This document shows positions 27,101-34,897 of a stretch of DNA of 64,000 nt, piece after piece. How positions within the stretch are numbered: the first letter of the stretch is position 1; every line of letters begins with the position of its first letter. Position numbers and translations under genes: made by a program. Under the pieces are notes generated by a model, which was not told the DNA's origin, searched no databases, and was given only the letters and a program-made list of their open reading frames with translations. Origin of the DNA: JBJENW01 sp051880395 (GTDB lineage: Bacteria > Bacillota > Clostridia > Lachnospirales > Lachnospiraceae). The stretch is from positions 1 through 64,000 of the forward strand of contig JBJENW010000134.1 of the NCBI GenBank assembly GCA_051880395.1, given 5' to 3'.

Positions 27101-27370
27101 AGCGTGTCAACAAATCCGAATGTGGACAAGGATACTTTGACACAGATTCGGGCGCAGTTGACAGGTAGCAAACTGGCACAATTGCAGACCGATGCGGATA
27201 ACGGATATCTGAATCTGACGATCACAGATCCAAAGGAAGGAGTCGACGATTTACCGGCAACCGGAGGTAAAGGCCGCACCCTCGTTTACGTCGGCGGAAT
27301 CTTACTTTTGATCATTAGTTTTACAGCATTCATCATTCGCAGAAAAACCGAAGACGATGAGGAAGAATAG
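24176..27370 (+). CDS. Glycine-rich LPATG surface adhesin or tip pilin
   Basis: Secreted protein of 1064 residues. The signal peptide is 1-39 (ends VFA). Residues 45-115 form a small beta domain (YCVKKNLTFNPKDGC, VFIYVVDGVTLTVKG). Residues about 115-395 are extremely Gly-rich with runs such as GGAGGGGGGGGEAG and three dispersed cysteines. Then comes a pilin module related to the major subunit (MDVSRQYVYENGAGSYTGG, LVIKKTGNQVLMKYGD), a Cna-B domain with ILVETSAPRGY, and LPATGG at residue 1026 followed by a helix and an acidic tail. The ATG follows GAGGGAAGTGT. Large size and a unique N-terminal module suggest a tip adhesin (inference); the ligand is unknown. Confidence 0.82.
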   Translation: MRKCKNYKTKKSRITAFFMAFTLVLTTCFCSIPQTVFAETRGPESFVELTSSSSRTLSSGFYCVKKNLTFNPKDGCKNGLQIAADSTVFIYVVDGVTLTVKGRDANEMEGAGAGIYVPKGATVVFLGEGTVRSYGGAGADGGAAENGEDSTISGGMVTLGAGGAGGYGGGGAGAGIGTDGGDGNVGGAGGAGYSVNYEQGGTGKDGSNGEDGNAAAAAGAVYAMYSVTVKATGGDAGISGGNGACGANGSEKIDNITRVAVGGAGGGGGGGGEAGAAIGTGGGGAGGGGGGASSGYVNCGMYIGGGGGGGGDSQNPGDGGTKSKTQTYNLESGIVCSRTITAYSSNGDQPDGGSGGAGYATLSGATKTVGAGGTGGDGGASGGTKKNVSKKEAVPDNYVPYYTTTFEGADSDEVQIYYMSWGTQIYVPEYTAPKGQTFLGWQVKKGMTSLVETDAKNFVEGDTNYYQAGDSVIPLLAAYGDIVLTPVCQEATSNSSTWKMTETDSGATLLSEEDYGVQNEIPTAEGSTVSASDNWELLSQSVDGEGKVARAVLRNSGNVDVTVSMQDKSSVEGVNVQCYQIFRIDDIYTDKDTGEPKYVFELQDEAYRTFFKDYFKMTDAMPKDSAIVNQILALNNDELMTMASKLKYFIKENNIEPIAEQTGADGEMSMTMDVSRQYVYENGAGSYTGGLGYYFISRDDAIDNTYTMQTFDVQHNFVELKGSGLVIKKTGNQVLMKYGDTVTYQITSKVMNTGGDGNYIYCIYDWMEPTLTMVANSLKLTVTDTNGTITLVSGTDYSVETIKEIPEGQTSEQDVLKVTLLWTSQLKDDSHVGDKLVVEYQAKLNEDATSGIAAGNENFNRAWITCGTTDKLNKTEIQEWNVYTMALTLHKQNEIKKNLAGAKFTLYDIADTDHTNPLLFTKAANGVYYYDASGSEELETDEEGNFEIRGLDGSSYILVETSAPRGYLPIDPVTLSVSTNPNVDKDTLTQIRAQLTGSKLAQLQTDADNGYLNLTITDPKEGVDDLPATGGKGRTLVYVGGILLLIISFTAFIIRRKTEDDEEE

Positions 27371-27422
27371 AAAGGAATCACACAGATGAGATAGAGAAAA
27401 TCCAAGGAAGGAGGTGAGTAGA

Positions 27423-30164
27423 TTGAACAGATCGACGATAATCAGGAGAATCCTACTATTTGCATTGTGGGCGTGTATCATGGCACTTGCGTGGAGACAG
27501 TGGAATGTCCGCCACAGTGCATCCGAAGATGTCGAGGCACCTGTATTAAACAGTGTTCAATGGCTCACCTCCACTGCGCCATTGGCACCCGGCAGCAGTC
27601 TGACACTGGAGGTGGACGCACAGGATGCGTCCGGAATCGCGTCTTATAGTCTGACCATCTGCTCGGATAGAGGCGAGGTGATCACACTTTCCTATCCGAC
27701 AGATCAGTCCCAACATCTGACCCAGATGATCGCATCGCTCCCGTCAGATCTTTCTACGGGAACGTATGAGGTCACGGGCATTCAGTTGACCGATCTTTAC
27801 AACAATACGATGGATTACACCAAACAATCCGGTGTCTGGTATGCGGCAGGAAACGCCCAGGGAGCGTTAAACGGCACACAGACTTTTGCCGTGGCAGAGA
27901 CACAGGCACAGGAAGAGATTCCGCCTGCAGAAGAAACGCAGGTTTTAGCAGAAACAAACGAAATACCGAGCATACCAGAGGGCACCGCAGACAGCAGCAT
28001 GACGAATGAAATCGCTGATACGCAGGTGTCTGTTCCTGTCGATAGCATTGTACCGGCAGAAACGGGAAATGACGATCTGATGTTGAATCCGTCAGAGAAC
28101 CCAGCGGATGATGCGACAGAAAATATCTACACGGACGGAGAAAATCAGTATGAGATCGGCTCGGACGGTGAATTTGTAGAAGTGGGTGGATCTGACAATG
28201 CAGGAAACAGCGATGCTACAATTTCGGAACCGGCACAGCTGCCTTCAGAGGCGCCGAGTCAGAGCACAGAGATTCCAAGTCAGGGGTCCGATGCATCGAG
28301 CAGCGCATCCGAAAATCAGGGTTTGTTGTCCATTACGCCGCCAAAAGCACCGCCGACCATTCAGCTTCCTGGAAACTTTACTGTTCAGATGAATGCAAAG
28401 GATGACACGGGATTCCAGAGCGTGGATGTCATCTTATCGAATCAGGACGCAGAGGGAAATTCCGGGCGTTTTTCACAGAGCCTGAAAGGAATCCGTTCGT
28501 TTAGCAGTGTTACGTTCTGCCTGCAGCAGAATGCGTTAAATCCAGGGATTTACCATGTTTCGGAGATTGTTCTGACAAACGGAAACGGGGATAAAAAATG
28601 TTATTACCGTAAAGAAAAAGTGGCAAACGGTGTGCGTACTTACGATACACAATGGTATCTCGATTCACAGCCAGTCAAAAATCTGAAAGCCGGACTGAAA
28701 CTGACCATTAAAGGCGATACTGCGGATACAGAGGGACCAAAAATGAAATCGATCAGCGGCCTGACCTACATCCAGGCGATGGATGTAGACAAGGCAAAAA
28801 TCCTGCTGAAAGCGACAGATCAGACCGGTATTTCAAATGCCATGGTCAGCTTCCGCAGGGCTGGACAGCAGACGGCGGATCGGACATCCTATGCGCAGCT
28901 GAGTGGGAAAAAATCCATCAGTTCCTTCACGGTCGATATCTACCACGATATGTTTGAGGAAGGCGTTTATCTCATTGATAAGCTGGTTTTGATCGACACT
29001 TATGGAAATGCGAATATTTATACCTGTAAAGATGGAATCTGGAGCTGTAATAATCAGGCGGTCAATACCGAGCCTGTCACATTGCGGTTTGAATATAAGA
29101 AGAGTGCGTCGGGAAGTACAGCCGCATCCCAGCCGGGTTCCTCCGGATCTACAATAGCGCTATCTGGAAGCTCCGGTGTGGATGCAACCCTGTATTTTGG
29201 AGGCAGTGATAGTTCCGATTCGAGTACGACAACGACCAGAGTTTATACCGGGGGCGGAGGAAATAGCTCTGGCGGAAATTCCACGACCACACGTTCGAAC
29301 AGCAATAGTAGCCGTAGTAGTTCTAGCGGCAGTTCGGGTTCTTCGTCGGATTCCGGTTCTGCAGGTTCTTCGGCAGGTTCGGACGCAGTGTCAAGTGAAA
29401 CAACCGTGGATACAATAGATGAAAAGGTTATCAAAAAAGCGTTTAAAAAGATGACCGATCAGAATGAGGCAGTCATTGATATCAAATCGAATCCGCGGAT
29501 TCCACCGAAAGCGTTCAAACTGCTTTCAAAGACGAAACAGGACGAATCCTCCATGCTTTTGCAGGCGAGTGACTATCAGTGGCGATTTGCAAAAAAAGAT
29601 CTGACGAATGTGGATGCCGTCAGCGGATTTTTCAACGCGGAGATTCTGACCGGTGATAAAGTAGCGGTCTCGAAACTCAAAGAATACGAAGAAAAGTATC
29701 AGTTAGACGATATGGATCAGTTGAAATATCAGATCATGTACACCAGTGATTTTCCGGGAAAAGCAAGCATTTCCCTGAAATGGTCCACCGACTTTGCAGG
29801 CATGTCGGCATTTGTCTACGAGTTGGACGAAAACGGCGAAACAGCCCCGATGATCGCACAGACCGAGGTGACCGATGACGGAATGGTCTCCTTTGACATG
29901 ACAAAAGGAGGAAGTGGTTTTATCACCGTACAAGAGGTCGTACTCCCGGAAACCGACGAGGAAAGGCAGCTAAAAGAATCCATCGCGGAGTCTGAAAAAC
30001 TGTCCAACAACAAGATGAAACAGGGCATTCTCTTAGTGGTCGGCGCAGCTGTACTTGCGGTCATACTCTGCACGATCATTGTATTGAGTAAACGCAAGAA
30101 AAAGAAGAAAAAAAGCAAAAAGAACCAGACCAAGAATCTGCCGAAGGAACAGTCATCCGGATAA
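27423..30164 (+). CDS. Membrane-anchored surface protein of the pilus operon
   Basis: Protein of 913 residues from a TTG start. A consensus AAGGAGGTGA site ends 5 bases before that TTG, and the alternative GTG at 27414 lies within the site. The N-terminal membrane segment ILLFALWACIMALAW is followed by at least three similar beta-sandwich repeats (about 40-130, 300-400, 440-550). These share a pattern like TGTYEVTGIQLTDLYNN and EGVYLIDKLVLIDTYGN. A low-complexity Ser-rich stretch lies at about 585-660, and the C-terminal helix GILLVVGAAVLAVILCTIIV ends in a Lys-rich tail. There is no LPxTG, so it stays in the membrane. It is not a known family to me; it may be a pilus-assembly platform or an outer-face scaffold. 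Confidence 0.75.
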   Translation: MNRSTIIRRILLFALWACIMALAWRQWNVRHSASEDVEAPVLNSVQWLTSTAPLAPGSSLTLEVDAQDASGIASYSLTICSDRGEVITLSYPTDQSQHLTQMIASLPSDLSTGTYEVTGIQLTDLYNNTMDYTKQSGVWYAAGNAQGALNGTQTFAVAETQAQEEIPPAEETQVLAETNEIPSIPEGTADSSMTNEIADTQVSVPVDSIVPAETGNDDLMLNPSENPADDATENIYTDGENQYEIGSDGEFVEVGGSDNAGNSDATISEPAQLPSEAPSQSTEIPSQGSDASSSASENQGLLSITPPKAPPTIQLPGNFTVQMNAKDDTGFQSVDVILSNQDAEGNSGRFSQSLKGIRSFSSVTFCLQQNALNPGIYHVSEIVLTNGNGDKKCYYRKEKVANGVRTYDTQWYLDSQPVKNLKAGLKLTIKGDTADTEGPKMKSISGLTYIQAMDVDKAKILLKATDQTGISNAMVSFRRAGQQTADRTSYAQLSGKKSISSFTVDIYHDMFEEGVYLIDKLVLIDTYGNANIYTCKDGIWSCNNQAVNTEPVTLRFEYKKSASGSTAASQPGSSGSTIALSGSSGVDATLYFGGSDSSDSSTTTTRVYTGGGGNSSGGNSTTTRSNSNSSRSSSSGSSGSSSDSGSAGSSAGSDAVSSETTVDTIDEKVIKKAFKKMTDQNEAVIDIKSNPRIPPKAFKLLSKTKQDESSMLLQASDYQWRFAKKDLTNVDAVSGFFNAEILTGDKVAVSKLKEYEEKYQLDDMDQLKYQIMYTSDFPGKASISLKWSTDFAGMSAFVYELDENGETAPMIAQTEVTDDGMVSFDMTKGGSGFITVQEVVLPETDEERQLKESIAESEKLSNNKMKQGILLVVGAAVLAVILCTIIVLSKRKKKKKKSKKNQTKNLPKEQSSG

Positions 30165-30263
30165 GAAGCGTTCCTAAGCAGGAGGATTTCCGAGGCGGAC
30201 GTCTCCTGTAAAAAATGGAACCGGTCAGCAAACTGGTTTTGGGTGAAAGGGGAGACAGAACAC

Positions 30264-30749
30264 ATGAAAAAGGGGAAAAAGATCATGGAAGTACTGGGAT
30301 TTCTCGCAGTACTTTTCGTGATTCTTGCAGGCATAATCCGCATGGTTTTCGTCATACAAGTGACCGGAAATTCCATGAATCCAGGTTTAAAGGACGGTGA
30401 GTACGTATTCGCTGTTCCCGTAAAAGAAATACAGCGAGGCGACATCATCGTGACCAGAAAGAATATCGCTTATGGGCAGTCTGTCATCAAGCGCGTGATC
30501 GCGATGGAAGGTGACACCGTAGAGATCGACATTACAACCGGCGATGTCACCGTAAACGGGGAGCGCCTAGAAGAGCCGTACATCGCACAGCCGACCGCTG
30601 TCAGCGGAGATATTGATTATCCGTTTACGGTTCCGAAGGATTGCGTGTTTTTGCTCGGAGATAACCGGAATCACTCCATCGACAGCCGGTTTCAGGAGGT
30701 TGGGTGTGTGCCCATGGTGCAGGTGGAACGGAAAATAATGAAAAAATAG
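30264..30749 (+). CDS. lepB: Signal peptidase I
   Basis: Membrane protease of 161 residues with one N-terminal helix (VLGFLAVLFVILAGIIRMVF). The catalytic Ser is in TGNSMNPGLKDGE, the catalytic Lys in SVIKRVIAMEGD, and the GDNRNHSIDSR box follows. The start at 30264 follows GGGGAG; a GTG 21 bases earlier overlaps that site. Pilus loci often carry their own signal peptidase that matures the pilins or assists assembly, which fits its place as last gene before the terminator. Confidence 0.9.
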   Translation: MKKGKKIMEVLGFLAVLFVILAGIIRMVFVIQVTGNSMNPGLKDGEYVFAVPVKEIQRGDIIVTRKNIAYGQSVIKRVIAMEGDTVEIDITTGDVTVNGERLEEPYIAQPTAVSGDIDYPFTVPKDCVFLLGDNRNHSIDSRFQEVGCVPMVQVERKIMKK

Positions 30750-30752
30750 AGA

Positions 30753-30784
30753 GTCAGGATGGCGGAGGCTGTCCTGATTTTTTA
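30753..30784 (+). terminator. Terminator closing the pilus operon
   Basis: TCAGGA and TCCTGA pair around a 10-base loop, followed by six T. Confidence 0.7.
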
Positions 30785-30821
30785 GAGTTAAAAAAATTAC
30801 TCGGAACATTTTGCGCTGAGC

Positions 30822-30850
30822 TTGACAAATGCATGATAGCGTGATATAGT
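30822..30850 (+). promoter_or_regulatory. Promoter of the DUF3883 gene
   Basis: TTGACA at 30822-30827, a 17-base spacer and TATAGT at 30845-30850, about 60 bases before the GTG start. Confidence 0.7.
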
Positions 30851-30909
30851 ATAATTAATCAGAACAAAATGCGACGAGCAAACAGAACAAAGAACGAGGA
30901 GGTACGATT

Positions 30910-31962
30910 GTGATAGTAAAAGAATATTTAAAAAATGCAAAACCGATGCAATATCATATTTTTGACTCTCATCAGGAAGGTATGGATGATCTGGGGAAAG
31001 AGCATAAGGATCAGGATTATATTGTGTATAGTTACAATATTCATCACAATAATAAACCGCAGGTTGGAGATGCGTTCTTATATAGACGTCCTGGTAAGTC
31101 ATCTAAAACAAGAAAGTTTTACATCTATGGCGGCGGTGTTATTAAAGAAATAACTCCACCAGATCGTGAAGGTAACGTGTATGCAAAAATTGAATTGCCT
31201 TTCAAATTGGATGAGCCATTAATGCAAGATAATTCAGAAATTCTCGACAATTTTGTATGGACTTCAAAGGAAAAAAAGCCGGGAAGCTGGGGCCATTTTT
31301 GGAATCAATATGGCATGAATGTTATCGATGAGCATGATTTTTTTGGCTTGGTAGGAGACTTGGAGTGTACAAAGCCAGATAACCATGATAGTAGACCGGC
31401 AGTATTGCTTGACTCTGTCGAAGAAGAAGACGGAATAGACAAGAGTGCTTTGGACTCGACCGGTTTCAAAGTTACGATTATGGATAGTGGTAAGCATATG
31501 TCAGTATCTGGGAAAGAGTCAAAAACAATTGCAGGAACCCATATTGACTATAATGCACTCCAGAAAACGAAGACCAATATTGGTAAAGCAGGTGAGTTGC
31601 TAGTAGTTGAACTACTTCGTGAGAAGTATGCAGGAACAGAAGTTGTAGTAGAACATACTTCGGTTGAAAAGGGGGATGGATGTGGATATGACATCACTGT
31701 AATTCATCCAGACGGTCATGAAGAACATATAGAGGTAAAAACGACAAAAACAACCTATGTTGATGGATTTTATATCACACCAAGAGAACTAAATGCAGCA
31801 CGCCAATGTGAACCGGAGAGTGTTAATAAAAGCTATAAGATTTATCGAGTATATAATTATGATCCGGATAGCAAGAGTGCAAAAATTAAAATCTATGAGG
31901 GTCCTTTTAAGGATGAAGCATTTCGATTTGTACCGACAGCATGGAAAGTATATGAAAGATAA
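30910..31962 (+). CDS. DUF3883 nuclease-like protein, possible type IV restriction enzyme
   Basis: Protein of 350 residues. The C-terminal part (about 215-340) is a DUF3883-type domain with a PD-(D/E)xK nuclease pattern: Glu229 in IGKAGE, Asp261 in GCGYDITV, and Glu275 and Lys277 in HIEVKTT. The N-terminal 150 residues (VYSYNIHHNNKPQVGDAFLY, FYIYGGGVIKEI) look like a beta-barrel reading domain, possibly related to EVE or SRA-type modified-base readers, but that is uncertain. The start is a GTG with GGAGG 8 bases before it. It precedes a Nudix gene and a small ORF. Reading plus cleaving modified DNA would suit a phage-defence enzyme, which is inference. Confidence 0.7.
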   Translation: MIVKEYLKNAKPMQYHIFDSHQEGMDDLGKEHKDQDYIVYSYNIHHNNKPQVGDAFLYRRPGKSSKTRKFYIYGGGVIKEITPPDREGNVYAKIELPFKLDEPLMQDNSEILDNFVWTSKEKKPGSWGHFWNQYGMNVIDEHDFFGLVGDLECTKPDNHDSRPAVLLDSVEEEDGIDKSALDSTGFKVTIMDSGKHMSVSGKESKTIAGTHIDYNALQKTKTNIGKAGELLVVELLREKYAGTEVVVEHTSVEKGDGCGYDITVIHPDGHEEHIEVKTTKTTYVDGFYITPRELNAARQCEPESVNKSYKIYRVYNYDPDSKSAKIKIYEGPFKDEAFRFVPTAWKVYER

Positions 31963-32043
31963 AGATTTTATGAAGAATGATAAAATTGAAAGCTGTAAAA
32001 AAATGGATTATGCATTTGAAAGAGCTTAAGGAGATGTTATGAG

Positions 32044-32451
32044 ATGAAGACGATTAGAGTTGTTGCAGCAGTTATCTGTGACTCGATAAAAGAAAAGCAG
32101 AAGATATTTGCTACAGCCAGGGGCTATGGAGAATTCAAAGGTCAATGGGAATTTCCTGGTGGAAAAATAGAAGAAGGCGAAACACCAGAACAGGCTTTGA
32201 AACGGGAAATAAAAGAAGAATTGGATACGGAAATTCAAGTGTATGATTTGATAGATACCATTGAATACGATTATCCAAACTTTCATCTTTCCATGGATTG
32301 CTTTTGGTGTGAGACAATAACAGGAGAGCTGGTACTGAAGGAAGCAGAAGCAGCTACGTGGTTAAGGAAGGATAAGTTAGATTCAGTCCAGTGGCTGCCA
32401 GCAGATTTGACACTGATTGAGAAAATTAGAGGATTTATGTCAGAGGGATAG
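32044..32451 (+). CDS. Nudix hydrolase, MutT/CTP pyrophosphohydrolase-like
   Basis: Protein of 135 residues with a complete Nudix box starting in WEFPGGKIEEGETPEQAL and continuing KREIKEEL, which supplies the metal-binding glutamates. The N-terminus IRVVAAVICD and the PNFHLSMDCFWCE region match the MutT/NudG type that hydrolyses oxidised or modified nucleoside triphosphates. The ATG at 32044 follows AGGAG at a longer than usual distance (about 10 bases). It is 82 bases after the nuclease-like gene. It might sanitise modified nucleotides in the same process, or be a housekeeping gene. Confidence 0.85.
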   Translation: MKTIRVVAAVICDSIKEKQKIFATARGYGEFKGQWEFPGGKIEEGETPEQALKREIKEELDTEIQVYDLIDTIEYDYPNFHLSMDCFWCETITGELVLKEAEAATWLRKDKLDSVQWLPADLTLIEKIRGFMSEG

Positions 32452-32484
32452 GAGGAAACATTTCAAGGTATTACAAAGGAAATA

Positions 32485-32745
32485 GTGCAAAATTGTATGA
32501 GAAATGCAATGGAGATATTATTTTTAAGAGATGTTGTGAATGATGGACAAGTGCTAGATCACATAAAAGAATTTTCGAAAAATAGATTTCCTAAAAATTT
32601 CACATCAAGGAGCCAGTTAAAAGGATTTAAAGAGGCTTTAAATAATGATTTTATTTCGAGATTGACGTTACAGAGGAAAAGAGATGTATTTGAAGCTCTT
32701 TGGAGAGAAGTGTTTGTAATCGGACAGGAAGAAAATAGAAGATAG
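32485..32745 (+). CDS. Small hypothetical protein
   Basis: Frame of 86 residues from a GTG (AAAGGA before it), or 82 from the ATG at 32497. It is highly charged, probably helical, and has no signal or membrane segment (VLDHIKEFSKNRF, FKEALNNDFISRL, RKRDVFEALWREV). I do not recognise it. The reading frame continues in phase from the Nudix gene: only the TAG at 32449-32451 separates them, and the 33 bases between are open, so it may once have been a C-terminal extension of the Nudix protein. Confidence 0.5.
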   Translation: MQNCMRNAMEILFLRDVVNDGQVLDHIKEFSKNRFPKNFTSRSQLKGFKEALNNDFISRLTLQRKRDVFEALWREVFVIGQEENRR

Positions 32746-32785
32746 TAAGTCTTTTTTGGAATGGAAACAGAATTAGGAGGACAAT

Positions 32786-33601
32786 ATGTTTGGCACGATC
32801 GTGTGCAATCAAAAAGAATTAACACAAGAGGAACACAACCGCTATCAGGAGATTTATTGCGGTGTGTGCAAAAGTCTAAAGCGCGGCGGACAGTTGGAGC
32901 GAATCTGTCTGAATTATGACACGGCATTTCTGGCACTTTTTTTGAATGGATTATATGAGGAACCGGAGGAACGCTGTTTTTCCAGGTGTGTGTTAGATCC
33001 TAAAAAAAAGAAACAGATCATAAAAAATAAATACATAGAATATGCGGCGGATATGACAGTTTTGCTGGCGTATTACAAGTGTCGGGATGATTGGGAGGAC
33101 GAAAAAAAGATTGCGAAAAAATTGTATTCCAATGTGCTGAAAAAGGATGTGGCGCGTATTGAGCTGGCGTATCCGAGACAGGCAAACTGTGTGAAAGAAA
33201 GCCTCATGGAACTGGAAAAAATCGAAAAAGATCCAGAGTCGCTCGCTGACGACGCGATCAATTGTTCGGGGAGAATGCTGGCAGAACTGTTTGTGTACAA
33301 GGAGGATTTTTGGAGTCCGTCTTTGCGAAGATTTGGGTATCATCTGGGACGTTTTGTGTATCTGATGGATGCAGTGTTGGATTATGAAAAAGATCAAAAA
33401 AAGAACAATTTTAATCCGTTGTTTCTCTCAAAACAAAAACCCGAGGACATGAAACCAGTGCTCATGCAGATCATCGGAGCAGCAGTACATGAGTTTGAAA
33501 ATCTACCGATCCTTCAGGATGCAGGAATTCTTCGAAATATTCTTTACAGCGGGGTCTGGCAGGCATATGAAAAAAATATAAAAAAAGTGGAAGAAAAATG
33601 A
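32786..33601 (+). CDS. DUF5685 family protein
   Basis: Protein of 271 residues of unknown function. It begins with the family-typical MFGTIVCNQKEL and YCGVCKSLKRG, with conserved cysteines in the first 70 residues (YCGVC, FSRCVLD) that could bind metal. It continues with a helical region containing CSGRMLAELF and a DAVLDYEKDQ aspartate cluster. No signal peptide is seen. The ATG follows AGGAGGACAAT. It stands with a J-domain protein and a zinc-ribbon protein, an order I know from related Clostridia. Confidence 0.8.
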   Translation: MFGTIVCNQKELTQEEHNRYQEIYCGVCKSLKRGGQLERICLNYDTAFLALFLNGLYEEPEERCFSRCVLDPKKKKQIIKNKYIEYAADMTVLLAYYKCRDDWEDEKKIAKKLYSNVLKKDVARIELAYPRQANCVKESLMELEKIEKDPESLADDAINCSGRMLAELFVYKEDFWSPSLRRFGYHLGRFVYLMDAVLDYEKDQKKNNFNPLFLSKQKPEDMKPVLMQIIGAAVHEFENLPILQDAGILRNILYSGVWQAYEKNIKKVEEK

Positions 33602-33618
33602 AATTTCAATAAAGTCAC

Positions 33619-33647
33619 TTTACAGTCGGATATAGCAAGACTATAAT
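33619..33647 (+). promoter_or_regulatory. Promoter of the J-domain gene
   Basis: TTTACA at 33619-33624, a 17-base spacer and consensus TATAAT at 33642-33647, 24 bases before the ATG at 33672. Confidence 0.6.
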
Positions 33648-33671
33648 TCTAAAAGAAAGAGGAGAAAAAGA

Positions 33672-34412
33672 ATGGTTGATGATCCATATCGTGTACTCGG
33701 TGTCTCGCGGGATGCCAGTAAAGAGGAAATAAAAAAAGCATACAGGCAAAAAGTAAAACTATATCATCCGGATACGCACCCGGACGATCCTGAGGCGGCG
33801 GAGAAAATGAATGAGGTCAACGAGGCGTATGATATGCTTTGCAATCCGGAAAAATACCAGAGAAGAGGATTTGGTAGTACGGGTGCGGGGGATAGCGGAA
33901 GTGGTTACAGCAATTCGGGCTATGACAACAGAACCCAGGGAGGCGGTTATGAGTATGGTCCGTATGGATTCGGTGGATTTGGAGGCTTCGGAGATTTTGG
34001 AGATATGTTTGGCTTTGGAACAGGGCAGCCGTTGAAAAAACCGCAGAAACAGCCGCAGGATTCGAAGGAGTTTTGTGATGCGATTGATTTCATTTGCAGA
34101 AATCAGTATCGCTCAGCAGACCAGATTTTAAAGCGCATGGGCAGGAATGAGCGAAATGGACGATGGTATTATCTGAGTGCATTAGCGGATTACGGCATGG
34201 GAAATCTGCTGCAGGCACTGAAGGAAATTCAGGCAGCGATTCAAGAGGAACCGAATAATCCGGATTATTTAGAAGCCTATGATCGTATGCGCATGTTCGG
34301 AAATCAGTATCAGTCGGCAAGTTATGAGTATCGAAATGCGGCGTCTGGTTTGCAGAATTGTTGTATGAATCTATGTTTATTACAATGTCTGTGCACCTGC
34401 TGTAGATGTTAA
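33672..34412 (+). CDS. J-domain (DnaJ-like) protein with TPR-like region
   Basis: Cytosolic protein of 246 residues. Residues 1-65 are a J domain (DDPYRVLGVSRDASKEEIKK, with the HPD triad in KLYHPDTHPDD) that would stimulate an Hsp70 ATPase. A Gly/Tyr/Phe-rich linker spans 66-120. Two TPR-like helical repeats follow (about 135-205, ADYGMGNLLQALKEIQAAI). The C-terminus is unusually cysteine-rich (CCMNLCLLQCLCTCCRC), perhaps lipidated or metal-binding. It lacks the zinc and substrate domains of true DnaJ. AAGAGGAGAAAAAG precedes the ATG. Confidence 0.85.
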   Translation: MVDDPYRVLGVSRDASKEEIKKAYRQKVKLYHPDTHPDDPEAAEKMNEVNEAYDMLCNPEKYQRRGFGSTGAGDSGSGYSNSGYDNRTQGGGYEYGPYGFGGFGGFGDFGDMFGFGTGQPLKKPQKQPQDSKEFCDAIDFICRNQYRSADQILKRMGRNERNGRWYYLSALADYGMGNLLQALKEIQAAIQEEPNNPDYLEAYDRMRMFGNQYQSASYEYRNAASGLQNCCMNLCLLQCLCTCCRC

Positions 34413-34469
34413 GAGCAGATCGCGTATGGATAGTTGGGTCATTCGTTTGAAGAGAAAGGATGTGCTGGA

Positions 34470-34853
34470 ATGAAAAAACTGCAGCAGAAGATGCGGGAAT
34501 TTATGCAGGGAAGATATGGGGTGGATGAATTCGGAAGATTTTTGTTGATTGCAGGTTTTATCGTTTATGCGATCGGAACGATTCTTCGAAGTGCATTATT
34601 GATGACATTTGGTTTGATGGGATTTTTCGTGTTTATTTTTCGGTCTTTGTCAAGAAATCATTTGTCAAGAATGCAGGAAAATAACCTGTTTACGCGGTAT
34701 TGTAAGTTGTGGAAGATGCGGTTTGAGCAGCGAAAAGAATATAAGATTTTTATGTGTAAAAGATGCGGAAAATTTATTCGCGTGCCGAAAGGAAAAGGAA
34801 AGGTGGAGATCACCTGTCCTTCATGTAAAAACAAGGAGATTCATAGAACGTGA
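34470..34853 (+). CDS. Membrane protein with C-terminal zinc ribbon
   Basis: Protein of 127 residues from the ATG at 34470 (AAAGGA upstream; an earlier ATG would add 12 residues without a site). Two hydrophobic segments (FLLIAGFIVYAIGTIL and LLMTFGLMGFFVFIF) are followed by a basic stretch. A zinc ribbon then occurs at about 97-123: CKRCGKFIRVPKGKGKVEITC with a second CPSC pair. It lies 58 bases after the J-domain gene and is likely co-transcribed. Its function is unknown. Confidence 0.75.
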   Translation: MKKLQQKMREFMQGRYGVDEFGRFLLIAGFIVYAIGTILRSALLMTFGLMGFFVFIFRSLSRNHLSRMQENNLFTRYCKLWKMRFEQRKEYKIFMCKRCGKFIRVPKGKGKVEITCPSCKNKEIHRT

Positions 34854-34865
34854 AACAGTGGAAAG

Positions 34866-34897
34866 CGTATGGAAAAAGAAATCCCATACGTTTTTTT
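34866..34897. terminator. Terminator between zinc-ribbon and GGDEF genes
   Basis: CGTATGG (34866-34872) and CCATACG (34884-34890) are followed by seven T. It serves the rightward operon and touches the stop codon of the leftward GGDEF gene. Confidence 0.7.

Noticed and set aside
27414..27422. GTG start for the large membrane-anchored pilus-operon protein
   Set aside because: The GTG is part of the GGAGGTGA ribosome site; the TTG at 27423 has ideal spacing.
31970..32026. An 18-codon frame between the DUF3883 and Nudix genes
   Set aside because: No family, composition like random AT-rich DNA, poor ribosome site.
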